DNA from: Nitrospirota bacterium
GTDB lineage: Bacteria; Nitrospirota; UBA9217
Direction of reading: 5' to 3'
Length of the DNA stretch: 64,000 nt
NCBI GenBank assembly: GCA_023229435.1
Contig: JALNZF010000015.1
Location: 1-64,000 of the forward strand
The notes below the pieces were generated by a model. The model had not been told where the DNA came from and searched no databases. It saw only the letters and a list, made by a program, of their open reading frames with translations. Position numbers and translations under genes: made by a program. This document shows, piece after piece, positions 8,544-16,910 of this stretch; position 1 is the stretch's first letter, and each line of letters opens with the position of its first letter.

Positions 8544-8870
8544 AGTCTATTTAGTATTCGAAATATCCCGAACATGATTCATCCGGCTCATTATACAACA
8601 TATGAAATAAAAGACAGCATTAATTTTCCCCGGTTGAAGAATCGCTGAAGACATGGTGTGGTGATAACGGATTTACTCCATTCCATCAAGATGACCTTGT
8701 CGGGGTCTTCGTTACCGGCCCGGTGTATGTGTGCTCTCACCTACAGGGAAGAAACACCATCTCAACGGAGATATATCTGTTATACTAAAAGCATTTAGAC
8801 TTGATCACGACGCTGGAAGTAATTGATCCGGTGCTTCCGCAGGCGCAGTGAATCAGTGGACGAGGTCCTG

Positions 8871-11414
8871 ATGGATGTATTTCAACTGATGGGTTACCCG
8901 TTATTTGTCGTGGCCGTCCTGGAAGTCCTGCTTGGGATCGTGCTTCTCACGCACAATCCGCGCAAAAGCCGGGTGAATAGATCCGTTGCGATCCTGTCCT
9001 TCGTCTCGGCAGGATATTCCTTCTTTACCGCCCAGATGTATGTACTGACCTCACTGGGGCTGCCCATCGATCTTGTTGCCCGTGCCAGCTGGATCGGTTG
9101 GTTTGCTCCCACGGCCGCGCTGCAGGCGATCTATTACATGAAGCAGGAAAACAGCCGGGCTGCACGGACCGCGGGTCTGCTCTTGTATCCCTTCTGGAGT
9201 ATCATACTCGTTCTCTGCCTTTTTACCGATCTGCTGGAGCCAAGCGGCTATTCTCTGCGGCCCTACGTTGACCACACCGGTCTCCTGGAGAACCCGGTCC
9301 GGTTGTTCGGGGCGCTCCAGGCCCTGTGGGTCGTCTATGAATACTACCGCACCAGGAAACGATCGACTGGCATACAACGCGTTCAGATGAACTACCTCTT
9401 TGCCGGCCTCGTGATCTTCGGCACGGGAGGCGCGTTCCTCGGCGGCTTTCTACAGCTGTATGTGGGGTTCGGCATCGCCGCGGGACTCGGCGCCTATTTC
9501 GGCCTGCCCTGGATCCTGCTCACGTTCTATGCCATTACCCGCTACCGATTGTTCGATATCCGGCTGGCCATATCGCGCACGGTCACCGTCATTTTTCTCT
9601 CAGCGGTCTTTAGCGGTATTCACCTGCTCCTGTTCCATGTGTTCGCCCCGGTTCTCGGCAATAATCTCGCGATAGTATGTTCACTTTCCGTCATCAGCTT
9701 GATCTTCTTCGGCACATCGTTCAACCGGAGCATGCAGGAGCGGATCAAGACAATTATTATCGGACACCGGTATGACTACCAGCAGGTACTGAAGGACTCC
9801 ATTTATGCGATGCTCAGGATCTTTGACCGCGATGATCTGTTGCGCCATATCATCGAGAGCATGAAAAAGAGCCTGGAGGTGGAGAATGTCCGTCTTTTCC
9901 TGAAAGAACGCGACGGCAGTATGGTGCGTCGGAACGTCTCCGGCGATCAAGACAGAGACGGGGATGTCTGCGCCACCAGCGCCGATGTCGCGAACTGGAT
10001 CCGGCGGAGCGGGCACGCCTTTCTTCGGGGAGAACTGGAGGAACAGCTGCCCGAACCTGAGGCCCGTGCGGCATATGACTGCATGCGGAAGATCGATGCC
10101 GAACTGCTCATTCCCCTGATAACCAAAGGACAGTTGCAGGGTTTCCTGACCCTGGGAGCACGGGGAACGGGAGCTCCCTATCTGCAGAGCGACATTGATC
10201 TCTTGGAGACGCTGGCCGGCCAGGCCGCCATCGCCATCGAGAACACCCTGCTCTACGACGAAGCGCGTCACTCGCGCGAGTCCCTTCGGGAGAGCGAGTT
10301 GAAGTTCCGGACCCTGGCCCAGACAACGCCCTCGGCTATTTTTATCCATAGGGGAGGCAAGATCCTGTATGCGAACCCGAACACGGAGCGCATCTCCGGA
10401 TATACGCAGGAGGAGCTTCTGTCCATGGATTTCTGGAGCATTATTCATCCTGATTTTCAGAGGATCGTTCAGGAGCGGGGACGCGACCGTCTCTCCTCCG
10501 ATGCAGTCCCATTCCAGTACGAGTTCAAGATCATTCGAAAAGACCGCGAGGAGCGCTGGGTGCTGATGAACGCAACGCGCTTTGAGTATGAGGGCCAGCC
10601 CTCCGTGATCGGAACGCTCGTCGACATCACCGAACGAAAAGCACTCGAAGGGAAGCTGCGGTATGTTCAGAAGATGGAGGCTATGGGGAAACTGGCCGGA
10701 GGCGTGGCGCATGATTTCAACAACATTCTGGCCGCCATCGTGGGCTACGGAAACCTTCTGCGCATGAAGATAGACGAGGACGACCCCATGCGTGAATATG
10801 TGGACGAGATCCTGGGTGCGACCGAGCGCGCGTCGCATATTACGCAGAACCTCCTTGCCTTCGGGAAAAAACAGGTGACGAACGTCGCGCCAGGGGACCT
10901 GAGCGATATCGTCAGGATGATGGAAAAGATGTTGTCCGGACTCCTCCGCGAGGGCGTCGGGCTTTCGCTAAAAACTGCCTCCGGTCGGCTGTTCGTGCTG
11001 GTCGACAAAAGCCAGATCGAGCGCGTCATCATGAACCTGCTGGTGAACGCGAGGGACGCCATGTCCGACGGCGGGACTGTCACCATCGAGACCGGCACCA
11101 TGAAACTGGACAGTGAATTCATCAGTACCCATGGTTTTGGCAAACCGGGGTTGTATGCAACTGTTTCGGTCAGCGACACGGGTATTGGCATGGATGCGGC
11201 GACCAGGGCAAAGATCTTCGAGCCGTTCTTTACGACCAAGGGTATGGGAAAGGGCACCGGATTAGGTCTTTCGATCGTGTATGATATTGTCAAAGAACAT
11301 GCAGGGTATATTACCGCGGAGAGTGAGCAGGGCAGGGGCTGTTTGTTCAAGGTCCACCTGCCGCTGGCCGCGGCAAATGCGGAAGAGATGAGACCGGTAT
11401 CAGTTCACGAATGA
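8871..11414 (+). CDS. Membrane sensor histidine kinase (7TM-GAF-PAS-HisKA-HATPase)
   Basis: An 847-residue sensor. The first ~230 residues form about seven hydrophobic helices of the 7TM histidine-kinase N-terminal type. Then come a GAF domain (about 300-460), a PAS domain (about 475-600, with SGYTQEELLSM and ITERKALE), and a kinase core. The phosphoacceptor is His614 in VAHDFNNILAAIVGYG, an HDFNN-type box. The ATPase part has NLLVNARDAM, DTGIGM and GKGTGLGLS. ATG 8871 follows GAGG with 7-nt spacing; an upstream TTG (8823) is less likely. No receiver domain or cognate response regulator lies next to it, so it is an orphan kinase here. Confidence 0.88.
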   Translation: MDVFQLMGYPLFVVAVLEVLLGIVLLTHNPRKSRVNRSVAILSFVSAGYSFFTAQMYVLTSLGLPIDLVARASWIGWFAPTAALQAIYYMKQENSRAARTAGLLLYPFWSIILVLCLFTDLLEPSGYSLRPYVDHTGLLENPVRLFGALQALWVVYEYYRTRKRSTGIQRVQMNYLFAGLVIFGTGGAFLGGFLQLYVGFGIAAGLGAYFGLPWILLTFYAITRYRLFDIRLAISRTVTVIFLSAVFSGIHLLLFHVFAPVLGNNLAIVCSLSVISLIFFGTSFNRSMQERIKTIIIGHRYDYQQVLKDSIYAMLRIFDRDDLLRHIIESMKKSLEVENVRLFLKERDGSMVRRNVSGDQDRDGDVCATSADVANWIRRSGHAFLRGELEEQLPEPEARAAYDCMRKIDAELLIPLITKGQLQGFLTLGARGTGAPYLQSDIDLLETLAGQAAIAIENTLLYDEARHSRESLRESELKFRTLAQTTPSAIFIHRGGKILYANPNTERISGYTQEELLSMDFWSIIHPDFQRIVQERGRDRLSSDAVPFQYEFKIIRKDREERWVLMNATRFEYEGQPSVIGTLVDITERKALEGKLRYVQKMEAMGKLAGGVAHDFNNILAAIVGYGNLLRMKIDEDDPMREYVDEILGATERASHITQNLLAFGKKQVTNVAPGDLSDIVRMMEKMLSGLLREGVGLSLKTASGRLFVLVDKSQIERVIMNLLVNARDAMSDGGTVTIETGTMKLDSEFISTHGFGKPGLYATVSVSDTGIGMDAATRAKIFEPFFTTKGMGKGTGLGLSIVYDIVKEHAGYITAESEQGRGCLFKVHLPLAAANAEEMRPVSVHE

Positions 11415-11461
11415 ATCGGCGATTGATCCGTCGCGATAGTAACTCCCCGCGCAAATAGCGT

Positions 11462-11490
11462 TTGACATTCCGGGATCGAAACCATAAAAT
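11462..11490 (+). promoter_or_regulatory. radA promoter, apparently leaderless
   Basis: TTGACA (11462-11467), 17-nt spacer, TAAAAT (11485-11490), then nine bases to ATG 11500. Transcription should start 0-3 nt before the start codon. No Shine-Dalgarno sequence is present. Confidence 0.55.
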
Positions 11491-11499
11491 ACTTCTTCT

Positions 11500-12873
<1,374 letters not shown>

Positions 12874-12877
12874 AAAG

Positions 12878-13078
12878 ATGTCGGGTTTCGCTTTGCTCTA
12901 CCCGACCTGCGAACTTCAGATTTACGAAGAGAAGTATAATCTAAATCTTGAACGAGACGTACAGGATCTTTTCATCACATCGATGACCATTGAAGATGGA
13001 CGATTGCTCGTAACCAACGAACGTGATGAGACGTTTGAGGTCAATTTAAAAACAAAGCATATCAGGAAAGTAAAGTGA
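12878..13078 (+). CDS. Small hypothetical protein overlapping a repeat
   Basis: A 66-residue frame from ATG 12878, or 31 residues from ATG 12983. The first ~11 codons are encoded by a palindromic repeat element, which suggests the 5' end was overwritten by that element. The remainder (SMTIEDGRLLVTNERDETFEV, then a basic end) looks like a beta-rich coding segment. The stop codon abuts an attC-like hairpin, as in integron gene cassettes. No family is recognised; it may be a remnant. Confidence 0.35.
   Translation: MSGFALLYPTCELQIYEEKYNLNLERDVQDLFITSMTIEDGRLLVTNERDETFEVNLKTKHIRKVK
12880..12910 (-). repeat. REP-like 31-bp palindromic element, copy 2
   Basis: Reverse-orientation copy of the element at 14938 and 16080. 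GTCGGGT and ACCCGAC arms form a hairpin. It begins seven bases after the radA stop codon. Confidence 0.65.
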
Positions 13079-13127
13079 GCTAACGAGTCGTTCGAGCCGC
13101 CATGGGCGGCTCAACTCGTCGTTGATA
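13078..13127 (+). repeat. attC-like imperfect hairpin 1
   Basis: Begins AGCTAAC, then a left arm with TCGTTCGAGCCGCC, a 3-nt loop, right arm GGCGGCTCAACTCGTC and GTTGATA. The arms pair except for a few extrahelical bases, which is the hallmark of folded integron attC sites. The R-box ends (AAC and GTT) are present, but the other R' positions only partly fit GTTRRRY. It directly follows the stop codon of the small gene at 12878. No integrase is in the window. Confidence 0.4.
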
Positions 13128-13199
13128 CTTCTCATCAATAAAATCGCGACCCGAGTTGCGATTCCAAGTTATCAAAACATCTAAATTTCGGAGGATGCC

Positions 13200-13832
13200 A
13201 TGTACAAACATTTGATCATTGCGATATTCCCCATCTTTTTTCTTTTCCCGGCAATCGTTCCTCAACTCCTGCAAGCGCAGGTTTCCCAACATTCTGATGT
13301 GAACGTTAAAAATTTCCCTGAGACGCAGCAAATCAAGGGCGATGTGCACGTAAATAATTTCCCCGAGCTGCAACAAATCAAGGGCTCTGTCTCGATTGAA
13401 GGTACGACGAAATTCATTACACGAGAAGGTTTGGTAGTGCCCACTTCACAACGCGCGGAACTGCCTGAAATGGTTTATGCCGGGACCATCGAAACTGACG
13501 GATTCACCTCTCTTTTGATTAGCCTGCAAGGCGAAATGAGAAGCGAAGTTTTTTCTTCAGGCACCATTGGAGTTCTTCTCATTCCTGATGAAATGCCTAT
13601 CTTGCGTATCCTTCGTGACGCAAAGCGCATTCAATTTCCTATCGAATGTAAAGTCCAGGCGAAGAGTGGTGATCCAATTTATTTTGAATCCGAACAGGTT
13701 CAGCAGCGCATCGCCTTTACTCGCTATAAAATGTACCTTTACAATACTGCGAACAAATCAGCGGAAGCGAACGTTTACTTGTATTTATCAAATTCACCGA
13801 TAGTGAGTGCTCCAGGGATTTCTAACAATTAG
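13200..13832 (+). CDS. Secreted hypothetical protein with tandem repeat
   Basis: A 210-residue protein with an N-terminal signal peptide (hydrophobic core residues 5-24, cleavage likely after LQAQ). Mature residues about 32-65 hold a tandem repeat of roughly 16 residues (VNVKNFPETQQIKG, then VHVNNFPELQQIKG). The rest is beta-rich with no cysteine pair. It should be exported to the periplasm or surface. No family is recognised. It lies in the segment inserted behind radA, and its stop codon falls inside a second attC-like hairpin. Confidence 0.65.
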   Translation: MYKHLIIAIFPIFFLFPAIVPQLLQAQVSQHSDVNVKNFPETQQIKGDVHVNNFPELQQIKGSVSIEGTTKFITREGLVVPTSQRAELPEMVYAGTIETDGFTSLLISLQGEMRSEVFSSGTIGVLLIPDEMPILRILRDAKRIQFPIECKVQAKSGDPIYFESEQVQQRIAFTRYKMYLYNTANKSAEANVYLYLSNSPIVSAPGISNN

Positions 13833-13877
13833 TCGAGCCATCCTCGATACGCTCGGTGGCTAACCTCACCGTTCGAT
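13820..13877 (+). repeat. attC-like imperfect hairpin 2
   Basis: TTCTAAC at 13820-13826 and GTTCGAT at 13871-13877 bracket imperfectly paired arms around GAGCCA and TGGCTAAC. The stop codon of the secreted-protein gene lies inside the left arm. Weaker than the first copy; listed because two such sites each follow a gene in the same short island. Confidence 0.3.
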
Positions 13878-13933
13878 TTCCCCTGCACCTTTTTAAGATT
13901 TTCATGAACATCCGCCTGTGGTATCTTAGTTCC

Positions 13934-14018
13934 GTAGGTTGGGCTGAACGTTCTTTGTAAAGCCCAACGCGTTAACTTATAATCTGTTGGGCAAGCTGAG
14001 TCGTTTTGCCCAACCTAC
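13934..14018. repeat. GTTGGGC palindrome pair
   Basis: Two consecutive inverted repeats: GTAGGTTGGGC (13934)...GCCCAAC (about 13968), and GTTGGGC (13986)...GCCCAACCTAC (ends 14018). The same palindrome with the same right flank (CTAC-NN-GACTGTT) occurs at 16143-16178. Both lie near the island and the first toxin-antitoxin genes. Confidence 0.55.
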
Positions 14019-14058
14019 GCGACTGTTGTGCGGTAATCTGTGGAATAGAGGAGATGCG

Positions 14059-14775
14059 ATGGGAACTGACACAAACGATGGCAAACAAGCCAGGCTCATG
14101 ATCAAAAAGGACGTGATAATAAATACTTCCATAAAGGGATATACCGTGGAGATAAGCGAGGGAGACATTCTCTTATATTCACCTGTCCCCTTTACCCTGG
14201 GAAGGATCATAGAGCTGAGTTTTTCCCTTGTCGATGGAGTGCCGCCGATAAAGTTGCGGGCACGTGTTCAGACGGTGCAGGAAGGGGTGGGGGTCGGTGT
14301 GTCATTTACGGGTATCAATCAGGCTGACAAGGAGTGGTTGAAAAGATTTATCGAGGAAAAGGTGTCTGCCCAGTCAGTGAAACAGGAGAGCCCTGCTGGT
14401 GATACAAGAAAGAAGGTTTTGCTTGTCGATGATTCAGTCACCGCGAGAGCAACGTATAAAAACAAACTGGTCCTTTCCAACTACAATGTAAGAGAGGCGT
14501 CAAGCGGGATGGAGGCCATAAAGTCAATTACTGAAGATATCCCTGATCTTATCGTGCTGGATATGCAAATGGAGGGCATGGACGGGACAAAGTTTCTCCA
14601 GTTTATGCGCTCGAACGATACATGGAAAAATGTAAAAGTTATTATGCTGTCCGGAAGGATAACCCCGCAGGAGACCGACAGGATCTCATCAATGGGCGTG
14701 TCGAGCATTCTTTCCAAGATGACGACCACTCCAAACAAGCTTGCGGGCCAGGTAAAGCAGATATTAGGGGTGTGA
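14059..14775 (+). CDS. PilZ domain-response regulator receiver protein
   Basis: A 238-residue cytoplasmic protein. Residues about 10-105 resemble a PilZ c-di-GMP-binding domain (beta strands with VGVSFTGIN near the end), though the usual N-terminal RxxxR motif is not obvious. Residues about 115-238 form a receiver domain: KVLLVDDS with paired Asp, phosphoacceptor Asp168 in VLDMQMEGMDG, and the conserved Lys in SILSKM. There is no DNA-binding output, so it probably acts by protein contact, for example on motility or adhesion. AGGAG at about 14048-14052 supports ATG 14059. It lies inside the radA-flanked insertion. Confidence 0.78.
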   Translation: MGTDTNDGKQARLMIKKDVIINTSIKGYTVEISEGDILLYSPVPFTLGRIIELSFSLVDGVPPIKLRARVQTVQEGVGVGVSFTGINQADKEWLKRFIEEKVSAQSVKQESPAGDTRKKVLLVDDSVTARATYKNKLVLSNYNVREASSGMEAIKSITEDIPDLIVLDMQMEGMDGTKFLQFMRSNDTWKNVKVIMLSGRITPQETDRISSMGVSSILSKMTTTPNKLAGQVKQILGV

Positions 14776-14907
14776 TGGCAATAAATCAGCGGATGTCTTC
14801 TTAAAATGAAAATAATGCACACGTAACATGAAGCCTGAAAGAGACAACATATATAACGTTGATACCCAATGAGCAATCATCCGGACAAACAAATATTTCG
14901 CGTAAAA

Positions 14908-14933
14908 CTGATAAGGGTCACTGATAAGGGTCA
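14908..14933 (+). repeat. Tandem 13-bp direct repeat
   Basis: CTGATAAGGGTCA occurs twice head to tail (14908-14920, 14921-14933), immediately before a palindromic repeat copy. It sits in the 279-bp gap after the PilZ-receiver gene, which otherwise holds no gene. Confidence 0.7.
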
Positions 14934-14937
14934 GCTC

Positions 14938-14968
14938 GTAGGTCGGGTAGAGCGCAGCGAAATCCGAC
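14938..14968 (+). repeat. REP-like 31-bp palindromic element, copy 3
   Basis: GTAGGTCGGGTAGAGC, then GCAGCGAAATCCGAC. The best-preserved forward copy together with 16080. GTCGGGT/ATCCGAC arms can form a hairpin. Confidence 0.7.
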
Positions 14969-15054
14969 GCATCAAATTCGGACGATCTTTACAAATAATT
15001 ATTTTGGACTGAAGAGATTGAATGGATTGATTGCAGGGTCAGGAGGACAAAACC

Positions 15055-15288
15055 ATGAAGTGTGTTTTTTGCGGAGGCGAAACAAAAAAATTGACGGTGA
15101 CATTCAGCTATGAGGAGGGAGATAAGTATTTTCTCGTTGAGCACGTCCCCGCTGAGGTTTGCGAGCGATGCGGCGAAAAAACTTATTCACCTGATGTCAC
15201 GGATGAGTTGTTGAAATTTGCGAAAAACAAATTCAAACCCGTTAAGAAACTGGAAGTGCCTGTTTTTGATTTTGCTGAAGCGTGTTGA
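15055..15288 (+). CDS. YgiT-type zinc finger protein
   Basis: A 77-residue protein with two CxxC pairs (Cys3-Cys6 and CERC near residues 36-39), the N-terminal domain of MqsA/YgiT antitoxins. Such proteins normally pair with an upstream MqsR- or DUF4258-type toxin and often carry a C-terminal helix-turn-helix. Here there is no toxin next door and no DNA-binding domain, so it is an orphan, short version. AGGAGG at 15041-15046 supports ATG 15055. It is the last gene before the right-hand radA repeat. Confidence 0.75.
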   Translation: MKCVFCGGETKKLTVTFSYEEGDKYFLVEHVPAEVCERCGEKTYSPDVTDELLKFAKNKFKPVKKLEVPVFDFAEAC

Positions 15289-15292
15289 TGGC

Positions 15293-15320
15293 GGATGAGG
15301 CGATGGAGAGGCTGTCTTGA
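15293..15320 (+). repeat. Right direct repeat of radA 3' end (putative att site)
   Basis: A 27/28 copy of 12846-12873, encoding again the last RadA codons DEAMERL and a stop. It closes a 2.45-kb segment. The rest of the 15289-15478 gap shows no gene. Confidence 0.7.
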
Positions 15321-15478
15321 GGCAGGAGAAAATGATCGGCTTCACTCACTTCAGCATTGCTATTACTGTGACAGAATAGGAGTTTCTCCTTGCGTTTTTA
15401 AACAAATTGTACTATTTTAAAATATGAATAGGAAGGCCGCACTTTTCCGGGCCTATGCATGGCGTTGGGGTTTCAGGT

Positions 15479-15694
15479 ATGAGTATGACGATCCATAAGA
15501 AAATCGTGGTGAACAAAGAAAACAAACCCGTGGAAGTGGTCATCACGTATGACGAGTGGCTGAAGATCGAGCAGGCGCTGCAGTCGGTCGAAAAGGGCGT
15601 AAGCCGGGAGCAGCTCAAGGAATATGCCGGCGCGATGCATATCGAGGAAGAACCGCTCGAATATCAGCGGAGGGTGCGGAGTGAATGGGAATAA
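15479..15694 (+). CDS. Antitoxin of a PIN-domain module
   Basis: A 71-residue protein. The N-terminal beta-like segment (KKIVVNKENKPVEVVI) and the helix TYDEWLKIEQAL fit a Phd/YefM-like or related short antitoxin, with a charged C-terminus that would wrap the toxin. ATG 15479 and ATG 15485 are both possible. It overlaps the PIN toxin gene by 14 bp, which ensures coupled translation. Function as an antitoxin is inferred from size and overlap. Confidence 0.7.
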   Translation: MSMTIHKKIVVNKENKPVEVVITYDEWLKIEQALQSVEKGVSREQLKEYAGAMHIEEEPLEYQRRVRSEWE

Positions 15695-16049
15695 GTTCCT
15701 GCTTGATACCAACATCCTTCTCTATATCGCCGGGAAAAGAATAGATACAACCTCCCTGCCGCAAGGCGAATTTTTCATTTCATTTGTAACCGAACTCGAA
15801 ATTCTCTCTTATCCCTCTCGTACTACGCAGGAAGAAATACGACTCAGGAAGCTGCTTGCCGAAATGCCGGTTATCGACGCGACCCGCGAGATAAAAGACT
15901 CGGCCATTGCCCTGCGCAAACAGTATCGGCTCAAACTTCCCGATGCTCTCATAGCCGCAACCGCTCAAACGTTGAACGCAACCCCGATCACCAATGATAA
16001 GGGATTTGATACCATCAAGGAAATCACAACACTGGCGATTAAAGCTTGA
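15681..16049 (+). CDS. PIN-domain toxin (VapC family)
   Basis: A 122-residue PIN-domain ribonuclease. The fold starts with FLLDTNILLY (first catalytic Asp), followed by TELEILSY (conserved Glu), LPDALIAATA (third acidic site) and ITNDKGFD (fourth). VapC toxins cleave tRNA or rRNA. GTG 15681 gives a normal PIN start; the longer open frame upstream lies over the antitoxin. The two genes form a complete type II toxin-antitoxin module. Confidence 0.88.
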   Translation: MNGNKFLLDTNILLYIAGKRIDTTSLPQGEFFISFVTELEILSYPSRTTQEEIRLRKLLAEMPVIDATREIKDSAIALRKQYRLKLPDALIAATAQTLNATPITNDKGFDTIKEITTLAIKA

Positions 16050-16079
16050 TGGTCGAAAAATTGCAAGTACAAATAGCGA

Positions 16080-16110
16080 GTAGGTCGGGTAGAGCGTAGC
16101 GAAACCCGAC
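16080..16110 (+). repeat. REP-like 31-bp palindromic element, copy 4
   Basis: Nearly identical to 14938-14968 apart from the central GTAGC and the AAACCCGAC right arm, which restores a better palindrome. Confidence 0.7.
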
Positions 16111-16142
16111 AGCTTTCGATAATCTCCAAGAAATAAGATTCT

Positions 16143-16178
16143 GTTGGGCTTCACATAGTAATGATCAGCCCAACCTAC
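16143..16178. repeat. GTTGGGC palindrome, third copy
   Basis: GTTGGGCT...AGCCCAACCTAC inverted repeat, same family and right flank as 13986-14018. It follows the palindromic element at 16080 in the non-coding gap between two toxin-antitoxin modules. Confidence 0.55.
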
Positions 16179-16245
16179 ATGACTGTTTTGAAAATGGGGT
16201 GCGGCCCACATTTTGTGAAACTTTGTTCAATGCACCGCGGCGTCG

Positions 16246-16617
16246 TTATTTCCTGATGAAGGTGACACCAATATGGTCTTCGAAATGTCCGTCCGATGTG
16301 ATCAAGCTGCACTGCTTTTCTACCGCCGTTGCATAGACGACGGCATCAGCCATGGGGAGCGAGTGTTTGAGGCAGAGGTCGGCTGCAAGGAGGGCGATGC
16401 TCTCGGTGAGTGGAACTACCGTTGTTCTGTTCATGACCGACGCTGCTGACAGCGCGTCTTCCTCGGCCCGCTCGCGTTTTATTTTCTTGTACACCTCGTA
16501 AAGCACGATCGTGGGTGTCGCGAGCCTGGATACATCCTTTAGATGTCTTGCATACGTTGAGGCGAGCGGCCCGTCGGTGAAATATTCAATCCAGCCGGAC
16601 GAATCGACGATCACCAT
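16246..16617 (-). CDS. PIN-domain toxin (VapC family)
   Basis: A 123-residue PIN ribonuclease. MVIVDSSGWIEY supplies the first Asp, VLYEVYKKI the Glu, MADAVVYATA the third acidic position and ITSDGHFED the fourth. All four catalytic acids appear intact. The start codon overlaps the stop of the AbrB-type antitoxin by one base (TGATG), a standard translational coupling. Confidence 0.88.
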   Translation of the reverse strand: MVIVDSSGWIEYFTDGPLASTYARHLKDVSRLATPTIVLYEVYKKIKRERAEEDALSAASVMNRTTVVPLTESIALLAADLCLKHSLPMADAVVYATAVEKQCSLITSDGHFEDHIGVTFIRK

Positions 16618-16823
16618 CAGCGGTCCTTTTCATCGCGAATATTTTCCGTGTTCATTCCCTTCAGGAATCCTCGGAATGACTCAAGGGGTTTTTCCGGGAT
16701 GAAGGAAACAATCCCGCCTTTTAAGATAACGGTCATTTTCTGTCCGCTCTTGAGATGGAGTTGCTCCCGTATATCCTTGGGTATGACCACTTGAAATTTG
16801 GGTGAAATCGTCGTTCTTGCCAT
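16617..16823 (-). CDS. AbrB-family antitoxin (VapB-like)
   Basis: A 68-residue SpoVT/AbrB swapped-hairpin protein. TISPKFQVVIPKDIREQLHL is the DNA-binding signature, followed by GQKMTV and a basic C-terminal toxin-binding tail. It should bind its own promoter together with the toxin. ATG 16823 gives the typical family start; GGAGGATGCC upstream supplies a Shine-Dalgarno sequence. Confidence 0.88.
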   Translation of the reverse strand: MARTTISPKFQVVIPKDIREQLHLKSGQKMTVILKGGIVSFIPEKPLESFRGFLKGMNTENIRDEKDR

Positions 16824-16854
16824 GGCATCCTCCATAATCATGATCGATGATCAA

Positions 16855-16883
16855 ATCGTAGAACATAAATAGTATTTTGTAAA
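16855..16883 (-). promoter_or_regulatory. Promoter of the minus-strand AbrB/PIN module
   Basis: Minus strand: TTTACA (16883-16878), 17-nt spacer, TACGAT (16860-16855). The region between it and the start codon contains repeated GATCATCGATCATGAT-type half-sites that may be the autoregulatory operator. Confidence 0.4.
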
Positions 16884-16894
16884 CCTCTTTTTTG

Positions 16895-16903
16895 TGGTAT
16901 CTT
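16895..16903 (+). promoter_or_regulatory. Extended -10 promoter of the multiheme cytochrome
   Basis: TGGTATCTT is a TG-extended -10 box ending seven bases before ATG 16911, with no Shine-Dalgarno sequence, so the transcript is probably leaderless. The 16-base block TGTGGTATCTTAGTTC recurs at 13917-13932 ahead of the PilZ-receiver gene. Confidence 0.4.
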
Positions 16904-16910
16904 AGTTCTC

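Noticed and set aside
8451..8648. 65-codon frame before the sensor kinase
   Set aside because: Lies mostly inside a MITE-like repeat.
9681..10838. 385-codon minus-strand frame opposite the sensor kinase
   Set aside because: Antisense of conserved GAF, PAS and HisKA coding sequence.
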